A stretch of DNA of 64,000 nt from Mesostigma viride (lineage: Eukaryota > Streptophyta > Mesostigmatophyceae > Mesostigmatales > Mesostigmataceae). The notes beneath the pieces were generated by a model. That model searched no databases. It saw nothing but the letters and a program-made list of their open reading frames with translations, and was not told where the DNA came from. A program made the translations under genes and the position numbers. Below are positions 10,270 through 19,635 of this stretch, piece by piece; positions within the stretch are counted from its first letter, which is position 1, and each line of letters opens with the position of its first letter. The stretch is from NCBI GenBank assembly GCA_009746045.1, contig RPFO01000076.1:362434-426433 (forward strand). The letters run 5' to 3'.

Positions 10270-12588
10270 GTGGATGGGTGGGATGAGGATGGGGTGGGTT
10301 TGACGGGACCTAGTGCACGTAGTGACTCACCTCCTGTGCTAGCCACGGATAATGTGGGAGGCCCGCCTAGCGTGGCCTCGCCGGAGGGTCAGGGTCCTGC
10401 CCAAGCGCCTCGCCCACCTAGGGACCTGGCTTCAACGGTCACGGCCTTGTGGCGTGCTCAGGCGCTTAAAGCGAAAGCTGCATCAGGGGTGGCTCAGGTC
10501 AAAACTCTCTCACAGGGGGTCAGGCCGGTTAAGTCAGCCTTGTTTCCTACGTGTAGACCGTGGCAGCTGGTGGCTGTGGACACGCAAGCATCCGTGTCTA
10601 TTATCTCTCGTCGGGCGGCCACCCTGTATCCAGTGCTAGAGTCGCCGTACAAATCGGTGACCGACTTTGCAGGCACTTCGGCATATCAAGTTACCGGGAT
10701 GGTGGTGCTGCCGGTGTTGGGCATTGACACGCCGTTTCACGTCGTGGATGGCTACGAGGATGTGGCCTTGCTGGGCGAACCTTTCGTATCATACCCGGGG
10801 TTCTCAGTGTCCGCTGACTTGCTGTCGGTCGCGGGGGTGGGCAGCATCCCGCTTCGCGAGTACCACGCTCCATTGGGGGTGGTGGTAGGGCAGCCCGGCG
10901 TCGTGCGGCGCTTACCGATGGCGGCGTTTTCCACACCGCCGCTCGTCCAGTCCATCATTCAGCCTCAGGATTGGCACCCGCGCAGCTTCGGCCTCCACTC
11001 ACACTCACTGGCGGCGGATAGCCCTGTGACGTGGGAGCAACTTGTCCTGGACTGTCAAGATCCTCTCAAGTTTGCTTTGTGGCGCGACGCGTTCATTCGA
11101 GCCAAGGAGCAGTGGCGAGAGCGCGAGGTCTACCGAGGATTGGAGAGTGTGCCAGCCGGGGCCACGCGGTTGCGGTTGAAGTTCGTGCTCACCTACAAGC
11201 CGGACGAGACCAACTCTTCGGTGGTGTTCCGGGTTAGGCCCGTGGTCACGGAGACGAAGGGGTCCTCCCCGCTGGATGCCAAGGATCTTTATACCCCTGG
11301 GCTCAACCATGTTTCGCATCGGCTACTGACGGTCATCTACTTGGGCAAGCGGAACGCGGGCAAGGACTACGGGATGTGGTGCGGTGACTTTCAGCGGGCA
11401 TTCCTCCACAGCGACGCTGGGGTCGCGCAGCAAACATGGCAAGGCACCCGCTACGTGGTGAAGGTCCCGGTGGTCTGGCAGGATGGCACCATTGGCAGCG
11501 AGTATATCGAGCTGTTGACAGGGGTGGAGGGGCTGCAGAGCTCTCCCATCATCTTCCGCATTTCCGCGGAGGAGGTCTTGCAGAGCTTAGGGGCCACGTA
11601 CCATCGCGCTGATCCTAACTTCTTTGTGGTCCCCACCGGCGTCCCTGGCGAGCCAGCCCTCTTCGTGTGGCATGGCGATGACTTCAAGCTGGTGGCACCT
11701 CGCACATTTGCTACCCAGTTTCTTGCTGCAGTGGCGGCTAAGTTTCCCCTGGGCAGGGCGGTGGATCATGAGGAGGGTAAACCCGTGGTGTTTTGCGGCG
11801 TGCAGTCTACGTTGCAGCGGGATTCGCGTTCTGGCGAATGGGTCATGCACATGCAGGATAGCCGCAACTATGTGGTTGACCTGCTGGCCGACCTCCCGTC
11901 CCCGCTGTTGGCAACCCATGGGCCCTCGGTTAAGGGCAAGCTCGGGTGGTTGGCGGACACGGTGGCACCTGATTTGGCAGTGCTCGCTCGCCTGCCCGAT
12001 GATGTGCTGGAAGGACTAGGGTCCATTCATGTTCGGCGGCAGCTGGCCATGACGCCCGGCATTGTGCTTCGTGGGCTCGATTGCTCACAGCCGGTGCACC
12101 TCGAGATAGTGACGGATGCTAATCTAGAGACGCGCACAGTCAGCCAAGTGCGGGCCCGCATGGGGGCACTGTTCTTTATCAGCAATGAGGGCCAGCCTGG
12201 CATGTTGTTAGATTGGTACTCGCGCTTGCACAGCCGCATTGCCACTAGCCCCAACACGGCTGAATGCCGGGGCATTGTTTCAGCTATCTCACATGGCATG
12301 TGGCTGCGGTACTTGCTGGGTTGGGTATTTGGCTCGTGTGGGTTCACTCTTCACTGGACTAGCACGGTGCACACTGACTCACAAAGTTGTTTGGCCTTCC
12401 TTGACAATCCCTATGCGCGGTCACAGGACGTTGATTACCTCGTACTCGCTGAGGCGGCCTCCTGCGTCACGCGTCTCCAGCACATCGCGGATGAACTCAA
12501 TCCCGCGGATGCACTCACCAAGGAGGCGCGGGAGGCTGCCCCGCAGTACGCAGTGTTGCGCAAGCGCATGACGATGCAACACCCGTGA
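10270..12588 (+). CDS. Copia-like protease, reverse transcriptase and RNase H polyprotein part
   Basis: One open frame of 772 codons. Residues about 100-200 form a retropepsin-like domain: LVAVDTQASVSIIS (DTG-like active site), VTGMVVLPVLGI, and DVALLGEPFVSY. RT follows, with WCGDFQRAFLHS (first catalytic Asp), GVEGLQSSPIIF, and FVWHGDDFKLVA at 11662-11697, where HGDD replaces YVDD. RNase H is at the C-terminus, with IVTDANLE, AECRGIV, VHTDSQSCL and ELNPADALTK carrying the acidic residues. The frame is intact, so this part may still be functional. Its ATG is the first in frame, and whether it is made as a separate protein or by frameshifting from integrase is unknown. Confidence 0.88.
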   Translation: MDGWDEDGVGLTGPSARSDSPPVLATDNVGGPPSVASPEGQGPAQAPRPPRDLASTVTALWRAQALKAKAASGVAQVKTLSQGVRPVKSALFPTCRPWQLVAVDTQASVSIISRRAATLYPVLESPYKSVTDFAGTSAYQVTGMVVLPVLGIDTPFHVVDGYEDVALLGEPFVSYPGFSVSADLLSVAGVGSIPLREYHAPLGVVVGQPGVVRRLPMAAFSTPPLVQSIIQPQDWHPRSFGLHSHSLAADSPVTWEQLVLDCQDPLKFALWRDAFIRAKEQWREREVYRGLESVPAGATRLRLKFVLTYKPDETNSSVVFRVRPVVTETKGSSPLDAKDLYTPGLNHVSHRLLTVIYLGKRNAGKDYGMWCGDFQRAFLHSDAGVAQQTWQGTRYVVKVPVVWQDGTIGSEYIELLTGVEGLQSSPIIFRISAEEVLQSLGATYHRADPNFFVVPTGVPGEPALFVWHGDDFKLVAPRTFATQFLAAVAAKFPLGRAVDHEEGKPVVFCGVQSTLQRDSRSGEWVMHMQDSRNYVVDLLADLPSPLLATHGPSVKGKLGWLADTVAPDLAVLARLPDDVLEGLGSIHVRRQLAMTPGIVLRGLDCSQPVHLEIVTDANLETRTVSQVRARMGALFFISNEGQPGMLLDWYSRLHSRIATSPNTAECRGIVSAISHGMWLRYLLGWVFGSCGFTLHWTSTVHTDSQSCLAFLDNPYARSQDVDYLVLAEAASCVTRLQHIADELNPADALTKEAREAAPQYAVLRKRMTMQHP

Positions 12589-12966
12589 GCCACACAGGGT
12601 TACGGCTCGGGCGCTTTATGAATACAGCCATAACTCACCCTGTGTTGCTAGCATTCACGAGTATCTTGGTGGTAGTTTTTTTTGCTTGTCCTGACCATAC
12701 CCTAGCCACGTTGGACGGTGCCTTGGGCCCGTCGGCGGGTCACTGGTCCTAATAAATGGGTCACCTTTTGTCTGGTGGCATAGTTGTTTTTTTCTCGATA
12801 CTTATTACATCACTATTCATGTGTGATCACAAGGGCGCGGGTCGATACCGTGGTGATTTTGACGGCCTTGAGGCCCCCTTGAGTTCCCTACCTTAGAGGG
12901 TTTTGTATGGTCTGCATTTGATGTAATTATTTTGATAATTAATCAAAGAACAAAAGAGTATGTCGG
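12589..12966. other. 3' non-coding region of copia-like copy 1
   Basis: AT-rich, with no frame. A TGAATACAGCCATAA stretch near 12617 echoes the TATTCATAA just after the 5' LTR on the opposite strand. A purine-rich CAAAGAACAAAAGAG at about 12944 could serve as the polypurine tract before the 3' LTR. Confidence 0.5.
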
Positions 12967-13315
12967 AGTTGAGTAACTCTAGAGCCCTAGGATCTGGCTC
13001 TAAGTTCCCGGCATGTCCGTCCGCACGCCTTCCGCTAGTGTCCGCTAAGCCGCCGGCTATAATCCGGCGGTCCGATGCGGTCGACCGGTCTAAGGGCGGC
13101 GCCTAGGGCCGGCGCCACCTAGGCCCCAGTCCGGGGCCTTATCCGGGTCGGTACGGACAGCTAGCCTGTCCCACGGTTACGGCTAACCGGATAGGCTTTG
13201 CTGGCTAAGACATAAACCAGTGGTTGGCCAGCTCCGACAGCAGTTCTCTGTGTTCACCTTATCCCAAGCTCAACGTGACCGACCGCCATAGCTTAGCCGG
13301 TCGGGGGCTTTAACT
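12967..13315 (+). repeat. 3' LTR of copia-like copy 1
   Basis: Counterpart of 6355-6689, same AGTT...AACT ends, with a 13-base insertion (around CCGACAGCAG) and about a dozen scattered substitutions. The divergence shows that the insertion is not very recent. Confidence 0.85.
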
Positions 13316-13851
13316 CAGCCAACCCCTACCTGGGTGGCTGGGGTACAGGTGCCAGCACAAATTTTTTTTCCTAAAATTATTTTTTCTTTTTGTGCTATAC
13401 GGCGTTGCATTCTCCGCTCAGCAGGTTAGTCATAGATAAAATGAGCATAGCTCACCAAATCCATTTCTGGCCTTGCCTTGCTTTGTATGCATCACCACAA
13501 AACATCAAATTTATTACAATATGTGTGCTAGCTCTATACGGTGGAATAACACAGACATGTCTACCAGATGGCAACACGGCCATCTGTATGCTAGGGTGAG
13601 CACACTATGAGAATGTGCAGGGCCAGCCCACAGCAGCTGTGCCCCTGCTCTACCCACATCGCCTTACATGGCTAACAGCCGAAAATACGTAGGACATGCA
13701 AAAAAGAAAACTTAAAACTACCTAGCTACGGGGGTACTTTGTCCCAACCCAGGTTCACCCTCGGGTTAGTTAAACCATTTCCCCCCTGTCCCCCCACACA
13801 AGGGTGAGGTCAGTTGATAGCTAAAAGACGAGAGATAAAGACAGGAAGACG
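13316..13851. other. No gene recognised; 3' flank of the minus-strand recombinase
   Basis: The stretch lies downstream of both the copia-like 3' LTR (plus) and the recombinase stop (minus). It contains poly-T and poly-C runs and no recognisable repeat end. I could not find a terminal repeat for the recombinase element. Confidence 0.4.
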
Positions 13852-15639
13852 TCAAAACTCGACGCCACCGAAGTGGCGCCGGAAAGCCGCTGGGTCAAAA
13901 CCCAGGGCCTGAGCCCAGAGGGCGGGCGGGATGTCGCGCCCCAGGAGGCTGCGGTGGAGGCCAATATAGCGCGTGACCGAGAGGGCCGAAGCCCACCGGC
14001 CGCGCAGCTGGATGGCCTCCGGCGACTCGCCAGCGATGGCGTCGTGCGTCGCCCCCCCATGCCGGAGGCTGTGAAAAGAAAACATCCCCGGGATGCCCAT
14101 GCGGGCCTGCACAGCCTCCCACTGCTGCCTAGCCTGGCTGTACGTTAAGCCCCGAAAGAGGAGTGCATCCGGGGGCTGGCCAGCCGTCAGGCGTCGCAGG
14201 AGCCACAAAGAAAGTGGATCCCGGACGAGGACGTGCTGGGCCGCCCCCTGCGCAGTTTTGGGGTTGCGCAGCACCAGGGCACCGACCGTGGGCCCTGGCT
14301 CGAGAAGGGGGTGGCCGGGATGAGCCACATCCCGAACCCGCAGCCCTAGCGCCTCGCTAATGCGTAAATACTGCTAGAAAGCAATAATAATCAACGCACT
14401 CAAATGCACCTGTCGACGTGAAACTAGCAACAGGGCAGTGAAATAGCAAAGGCGCCAGGGCATAGGCGGAGGGCTGACAGCCGGAACAAGCCGCTGCCAA
14501 CCTGCTAGCAGGCGGTCCGCCAGTACCCAATTCCGAACAATGTCGGGGTAGTACAGGTGCAGACAGGCCTTGGCGTGCTGGCATAAGGTACGCCCCCGCC
14601 CGCCTCTGGCATGGTAGACAGCAGAAATCCACTCACAGAAAATGGCTTCCGCGTCAGCTGGGTCGACAGGGCCAGGTGGCGCCCACGCCACGTAGACAGC
14701 CGCCGCGCGCCGGTACGCTGGCAAGGTAGACACAGGGTTGACTGTGCCCTCCAAAAGTGCCAAGTCCCGAGGGCGTCGCGCCCCCTCAGGCCCAGGGTTG
14801 GGATGCACGTCACCACACCGGATCAAGTCAGGAATCCAAGCGCCACGCCGACTGGCCTTGTCAGCTGGGTTGTGGTCGGTAGCCACCCAGACCCAGTGGC
14901 TCTGCATGTCGCCAGCCAGTGACAGAGCGCAGTAGCGCCGAACCAGCTGGTTGAGGCGGTAGGAAGACGTCGACCGCCCTCTGACAAACGCCCCCACCAC
15001 AGCACCGGAGTCCACGAGCCGGACGACTCGCTTACCTCGACACGCCTTGGTCCGGCACGACCACTCGACCCCCTGTGTCGCAGCAATTGCCTCCTTGACG
15101 TTGATGTGGTTAGGCTGCCCCCGCCACCGGTAGGACAGTGCCGTACGCCAGTGGCCACTATCCAGCAGGCTGTAGTCCCCCTCCTCCATGCGCTCCAGGT
15201 CCCAGTCCTCCCCAGACGTTAAAGCTGTCGTCCGCCACCCCCGCGCTTCGCGCCGGGTCGCCAGCCGGGCACAATCGGCCCCAGGCAGGTCCCTGTACAC
15301 CACCCCACCGCCGGAGCCGCTCGCATCACTTGCGACGACCCGATCAGAAAGGGGCCGGGCCCTGGCCGCCCTCAAAAAGGGGGCCAGGTCGATCGCCGCC
15401 TGAAGCTCCTGGCGGGCCCCCGCAGGGAGGCGCCACCGGCGTCCAGGCAGGGAGGCGTTCATGGCTGCTAGCAGCCGGTACGTCTCAGACCACACTGAAA
15501 GCATGGGGCGGCACAGCAGATGCATCCACACCCACTTCCCAAGCACAGAACTAAGTTCGCAGTAGTATGTAAACCAGCGATATAAGATTCTACGAGTAGC
15601 AGCGATAACTGCCACCACACGCTCAGGAACAGGCACCAC
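13852..15639 (-). pseudogene. DIRS-like RNase H - 2A-like motif - tyrosine recombinase, 5'-truncated, one in-frame stop
   Basis: Part of a tyrosine-recombinase (DIRS-order) retrotransposon polyprotein. Near the start, LGKWVWMHLLCRPMLSVW is the connection that follows RT in DIRS elements; RT itself is missing. RNase H shows VVASDASGSGGGVV, HINVKEAIA, VRLVDSGAVVGAF and ATDHNPADKASR. A 2A-like GDVHPNPGP follows (14788-14814). The recombinase then has YLRISEALGLRVRD (box I Arg), FSFHSLRHGGAT (HxxR), RGRWAS and VTRYIGLH (nucleophile Tyr). A single TAG at 14374-14376 sits between IIIAF and QYLRIS in the same frame. The gene abuts the second copia-like element at about 15640, so either insertion into it with 5' truncation or a deletion joined them. 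Confidence 0.85.
14788..14814 (-). other. 2A-like ribosome-skipping motif within the DIRS-like polyprotein
   Basis: Codes GDVHPNPGP. The NPGP core with the preceding GDV matches 2A-like motifs known from retrotransposons, with His where the D-x-E consensus has Glu. It lies exactly between RNase H and the recombinase, where co-translational separation would release the recombinase. Activity is inferred. Confidence 0.6.
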
Positions 15640-16815
15640 GTCACCATCTCTTTGGTGAATGACTTGATGACAAATCTGAGCTTCAACCGTGTACTATATG
15701 GGGGAACTTCATTCACAGGCTGACAGCAGTCAAACTGCAACCACTCCTCTAGGGCCTTGGCAAATGCTAGCCTCCAGGCCTCAAACATCAGAGGAGAACT
15801 CATTTCCTGGACTAGCTGATCATAGCTAAGAGGAGAATGAGGAGCCAGTGATCTCTTAGTAATACCAATACTGCTAGGGTGAAGAGCAGCTGGCATCACA
15901 AGACTGGAAGCCACAGGAATCTGATCCTCAGGCCACTGCACATTCCTGATCGCTTTCACAGAGAAAAAATGAAAATTCAGGGCCCTGAAGTTAGTCAGTG
16001 GAATGCTACCCCAACCCTTACGAATAAGGCTATGAGATACAACCGCAACTCCAGGGGTGCAAAGAAAATTCTGACTCAAAATGATAAGGCCATCATAGTC
16101 TTCCAGCACAGTCTAGGAAGGAAACATCTAAAACTATAACTGGCAAGATGATTTCTCCTACCACTTTCAGATGAACCCTGCCACTAAAGTCAGACACCCA
16201 GGAACAGCTAGACTTGCCAATCTGCCGCTGCCCTGTATGCTGAGACCCCATGATGGAGACCTCTGCATTGGTATCTACTTCTAGTGCAGTGCACTCGGAC
16301 TCCCCCAACTGGCTGAGCTTGGACACCCGAGGCTTTTGCTTGGCTTTTTGCATAGCCAGCACCACATCTTTCAGGCCCACACCTCTATGCTTAGTGAGGC
16401 TAGAGGGGACCACATCTGCCTGTTCTAAATCTGGAAAGTTAACCGGTCCAGGGGTCTGGCCAGGACTTACCTGGGGATTACTTCCAGCCGGAACGTGATG
16501 ATCAGGGATGACGTCATGACCAACTGGCAAGGTTGTCACATCAGGAGTTACTGCCTCTGCTTCAGCACCCCTTAGACGTACATGACCACGTCGGACAGAC
16601 GGCGCACATTCTGGGGAGGATCCTCCATCTTCACCCAGCACTTGTGCCCAGCTAGTTCCACCCTGGTCACTACTCCAGGGTGCCAGCTACCACGCTTGCC
16701 TGCAAGCTTGGGCTCTTTCCACACAATTACCCTCTGGCCAACAACAGGTTGCAGAACACTCCAGCCCTTGTCTTTCTGCCTCAACTTGGCAAACTCAAAC
16801 ATAATGTCTCAGTGT
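15640..16815 (-). pseudogene. Copia-like copy 2: integrase C-terminus, protease and start of RT
   Basis: On the minus strand, MFEFAKLRQKDKGWSVLQ and VVGQRVIVWKEPKLAGKRGS (16802-16572) align with the integrase tail of copy 1. One frameshift later, ALEVDTNAEVSIMG is a retropepsin-like active site (about 16280), followed by the domain's LKVVGEIILPV and a second frame with the flap/closing strand region. RT begins with YDQLVQEMSSPLMFEAWRLA and STRLKLRFVIK, matching copy 1's WEQLVLDCQDPLKFALWRDA and ATRLRLKFVLTYK, and is cut at about 15640 by the DIRS-like sequence. The order integrase-protease-RT is the same as in copy 1. Confidence 0.78.
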
Positions 16816-17073
16816 CCAGAGGCCTCAATTGAGGCCTTTTGGCTCAATTGAGGCCTTTTTCACCAAGATCACATGGGGTACGGTATTTTGGCGGGAAGGA
16901 CCGGTCCTATGGGCCGTCCTGCCCCAGTGGCGCGAATCTGGTATATGTGCTGAGCGTCCTGACCCGTTGGGGTCGACAGGGGTCGACGGTTACTGGAAAA
17001 TACGTGAGGTGGAAAAGTACCTATTTTGGCCACTTTCGTGCAACAAGACGACGAATTTTCACGAACGCACGAC

Positions 17074-17205
17074 CATGGCGGCCTCAAGTAAAATAGACCG
17101 TATGGCCACGCCCGTGCATCATTTCGAGCAGTATGGAGCGCGTTGGGCAGATAAATTAACCATGAAGCTAGCCCGACCGCTACATGTGTCAAAAGTCGGT
17201 TTATA
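17074..17205 (+). pseudogene. piggyBac transposase N-terminal remnant
   Basis: MAASSKIDRMATPVHHFEQY followed by GARWADKLTMKLARPLHVSK, then a stop. It aligns with the first 45 residues of the transposase starting at 28962 (MESFRKNDRVSTFARNFNEP, GARRADKWSVQLARRLKVPE). The divergence shows descent from a related autonomous element, not from the copy in this window. Confidence 0.75.
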
Positions 17206-17812
17206 AATTCGTGGGGTCGTTATTTGTGTGCTGAATGCCAGGTTAGTGAAATTCAGATGGGCCGTAGATGGCGTTGATAGTGCGCCTGCCAGCAGGCCGG
17301 TGCTACGATATGCTGGGAAGGAGACTAGCGGAACGGCGGGGGGGATGCTGGGGCAGCCGTGACTAAAGGGGCGCTGGTTATATTCGAGCCTTCTGGCGTG
17401 TATCCGTAGGTAGAGAAGGGGTGTTTTTAGGTAGGAAAAACTGGGTTGCGCACAGCGAGAACGCGCGCGCGCCCGGCTATGGCAGCGCTCGTACGCAAGC
17501 AGCGCTGGCCCGGGCGCTGGCGGCCGTTTTCATGCGTCAGTGGACGATGCATGGAGCTACTGTCCGGCAGGAGGAGCGGCCTGCGCTGGTCCCGGAGAGC
17601 TTAAAAAAGTCGAGTTTGACCAGCGTTCCTGTCGCAGCCACCTCCACTGCCCGCGTTAGTGCGCGCTTCATGATGCCATGTGTCGATGCGTGTGAAAGTT
17701 GAGTGCATCCAGGTGGGAGAAGGTTTATATCATCGTGTGGTTTGTAACGCTGCCAGTTTTTTGTTGTTTACCGGCACCTGGCCGGTGTGACTTCAAGGCA
17801 GGTTATCACGTA

Positions 17813-18308
17813 GTGCTGCGCTCTGCGGATGGGGCCCGTTGTGTAAGCGTGCGTGCTTTCTGTAAGAAGCATGATAGTTCCTGCTGTGCTGCTCATGTCA
17901 CAGGCAAGCCTTGCAAGTGCCAAGAAATGGGTTAGAGGTCCGAGAACTGGGTATGAGTGTCCATTCATCATCTTATATGTTGCCATGCTGTTCATGTGCT
18001 ATCTTAACAGCTACACCTTGTTAGAAAATATCATAAGTGCATAGGTATAGGGGCTTGGTGAGCGAATTTAAGCGCTTTGCAGTTCACAACTGTCATGATA
18101 ATGCATGATCCTTGTGCGTGGTTGCAATAGAGGCTGTGGATTCTTCGTAGTTACGTGCAATACCCATGGCAGGCTATTACTGCCTGCAATGCTTCGCGAC
18201 TGCCCCGGCCTTGCAAGTGGGTGTGTGTGGTCCCTTGGGGAGCATGCCATGCCTTGCCATGCTTACCGGGTCACGGGAAAGCCTTGCAAGACCCGTAAGA
18301 CACGTTAG
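17813..18308 (+). pseudogene. Duplicated piggyBac C-terminal cysteine-rich tail remnants
   Basis: Two separated frames resemble the end of the transposase. One (17813-17937) ends CKKHDSSCCAAHVTGKPCK and the other (about 18190-18308) ends HAYRVTGKPCKTRKTR. The autonomous protein ends CYADHVSGRPRKARKTS. Why two copies of the tail are retained while the catalytic core is gone is not clear. The intervening DNA may hold cis-acting end sequences. Confidence 0.65.
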
Positions 18309-18571
18309 ATGCATAGGAAACTGAGCACTATTGCCTTTTTTATGCATGTATCTATGGTCATGTTATTATTTTTAATGGTGCCGCCGCAGCAACACCCTGT
18401 TTTATTAAATCATAATTAAATAGGTATTGGGGCTGTATGACTGATGTTAAGTGCTGGGAACCCCAAAACAATCATAATAATGGATGTCCTATGCTCATAT
18501 TTGGAATAAAGTTTGTTTGGCTATATGCAACACCCAATATAAAAAAGGCCTCAATTGAGGCCTTTTCCTGG

Positions 18572-19600
18572 ACATTGGGACAATAAGGCTATCTTTCCAG
18601 GCTTGCTCAACCTCAGTAGGGAGCTCCCGAAGATGCAATGATAATGGAGTCACAGGGACCTCTCCAACATACATGGATGCCCTGACATTCAATCTGTCCT
18701 CAACTGACCTCAACCAGGCTGTCTTGATAATAGCTGGACCCAATCTGGGAATCTTCTTCTCCCTCAGTAGAATAGTCTTGAGTTCTCTGATTGTCCTCTC
18801 CACCACGCCTTGACTGCCATGGGACTCCCTGTGTACAACAAATAACACAGGGAGGTCTTCATGCCCCATGCAGCACTCAAATTCTAAATCACACTGCAGC
18901 TGGATCACTGGTTTCATTCTGGATCTGATAGCCTGGAGCCCAGCCACCAAACATGGCTTAGACTTGTCTTGCAACAGCTCCAGCACCTTGTACTTGGTGT
19001 ATCTGTCAACACCAACCAACAAAATCAGTTTCCTGATTTCTTGGATATCACATTGCACATATCCACTGAGGCTGCAACACAGGCTGTCTTACATGAGACT
19101 TCTTAGGCTTGGGAGCAACCAGCCTACAGGAACAAGCCTCAGCAACCTGCTGTACTGCTTAGGTGATGTGCTTTGATCAGCACTATCACTTACAACCATG
19201 CTCCCCATTGCATCATTCAGGCCATCAGCCTCACCCTCCTCCTCTAAAGGAGCCTCCTGCCCTAAGGCAGGACTTCCACCCTCCAACATTGAAGGAGTAC
19301 GCAAACTACCTCCAAGAGCCATGTGGGAACGTTGTTGCCTTGTGGTAACTGCTTTCACCACGGTGACGTGGGAAGACCCAGTCACTACCCCATTGTGTTC
19401 TTCCTCCATGGATGCACCCTCAACCTGTGCAGGGAGACTCTCAACCCGTGCAGGGAGCAAATCAACTTCTTCAGTGCCATCCAGAGTAATGGGGGGGTCA
19501 CTCTTAGCCCCCTCCCTGGCAGACCCTAGCAAGCCCAGGGAAGGCAGAATCCGTCAGGTTGGGTTAAATTAATATACCCACCTCGGTTCACTTGCCAATG
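18572..19600 (-). pseudogene. Copia-like copy 2: pre-integrase and integrase core, frameshifted
   Basis: Minus-strand frames at 19532-19089 (acidic linker) and 19058-18572. A zinc-module end reads CSCRLVAPKPKKSH. The core begins QCDIQEIRKLILLVGVDRYT (first Asp), then IQLQCDLEFECCMG (second Asp) and QGVVERTIRELKTIL (Glu), so all three catalytic acids are present in this copy. The piggyBac-like insertion at 18571 separates it from its C-terminal part. The 5' side is cut at 19636 by a split-direct-repeat element. Confidence 0.75.
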
Positions 19601-19635
19601 CCAAAGAGGGCAATATGACCCTGTTTGCATGGCAG

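Larger units (their letters stand above)
6355..13315 (+). mobile_element. Copia-like LTR retrotransposon, copy 1, nearly complete
   Basis: Two direct repeats (6355-6689 and 12967-13315) bracket gag, integrase, protease, RT and RNase H coding regions on the plus strand. Integrase upstream of RT is the Ty1/copia arrangement. However, the retropepsin-like region lies between integrase and RT, not before integrase. Frameshifts near 6950, 8750 and 9300 break the gag and integrase frames, while protease-RT-RNase H is one open frame of 772 codons. No target-site duplication is evident at the outer edges. Confidence 0.85.
16816..18571. mobile_element. Non-autonomous piggyBac-like element inserted in copia-like copy 2
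   Basis: Both ends carry CCTCAATTGAGGCCTTTT palindromes like those of the autonomous element at 26668-31025. The left end (minus-strand promoter side) matches 30840-31025 and the right end matches 26680-26880, both inverted relative to this copy. It splits the copia-like reading between ...SLIVPMS and DIMFEFAK. Inside are only remnants of a transposase: an N-terminal frame at 17074-17205 and two copies of the C-terminal Cys-rich tail at 17813-17937 and about 18190-18308. A TTAA duplication is not apparent. Confidence 0.85.

Noticed and set aside
16800-18585. TTAA target duplication for the non-autonomous piggyBac
   Set aside because: Flanks read AGTGT and ACATT. No TTAA or other direct duplication can be seen at the edges I can define.
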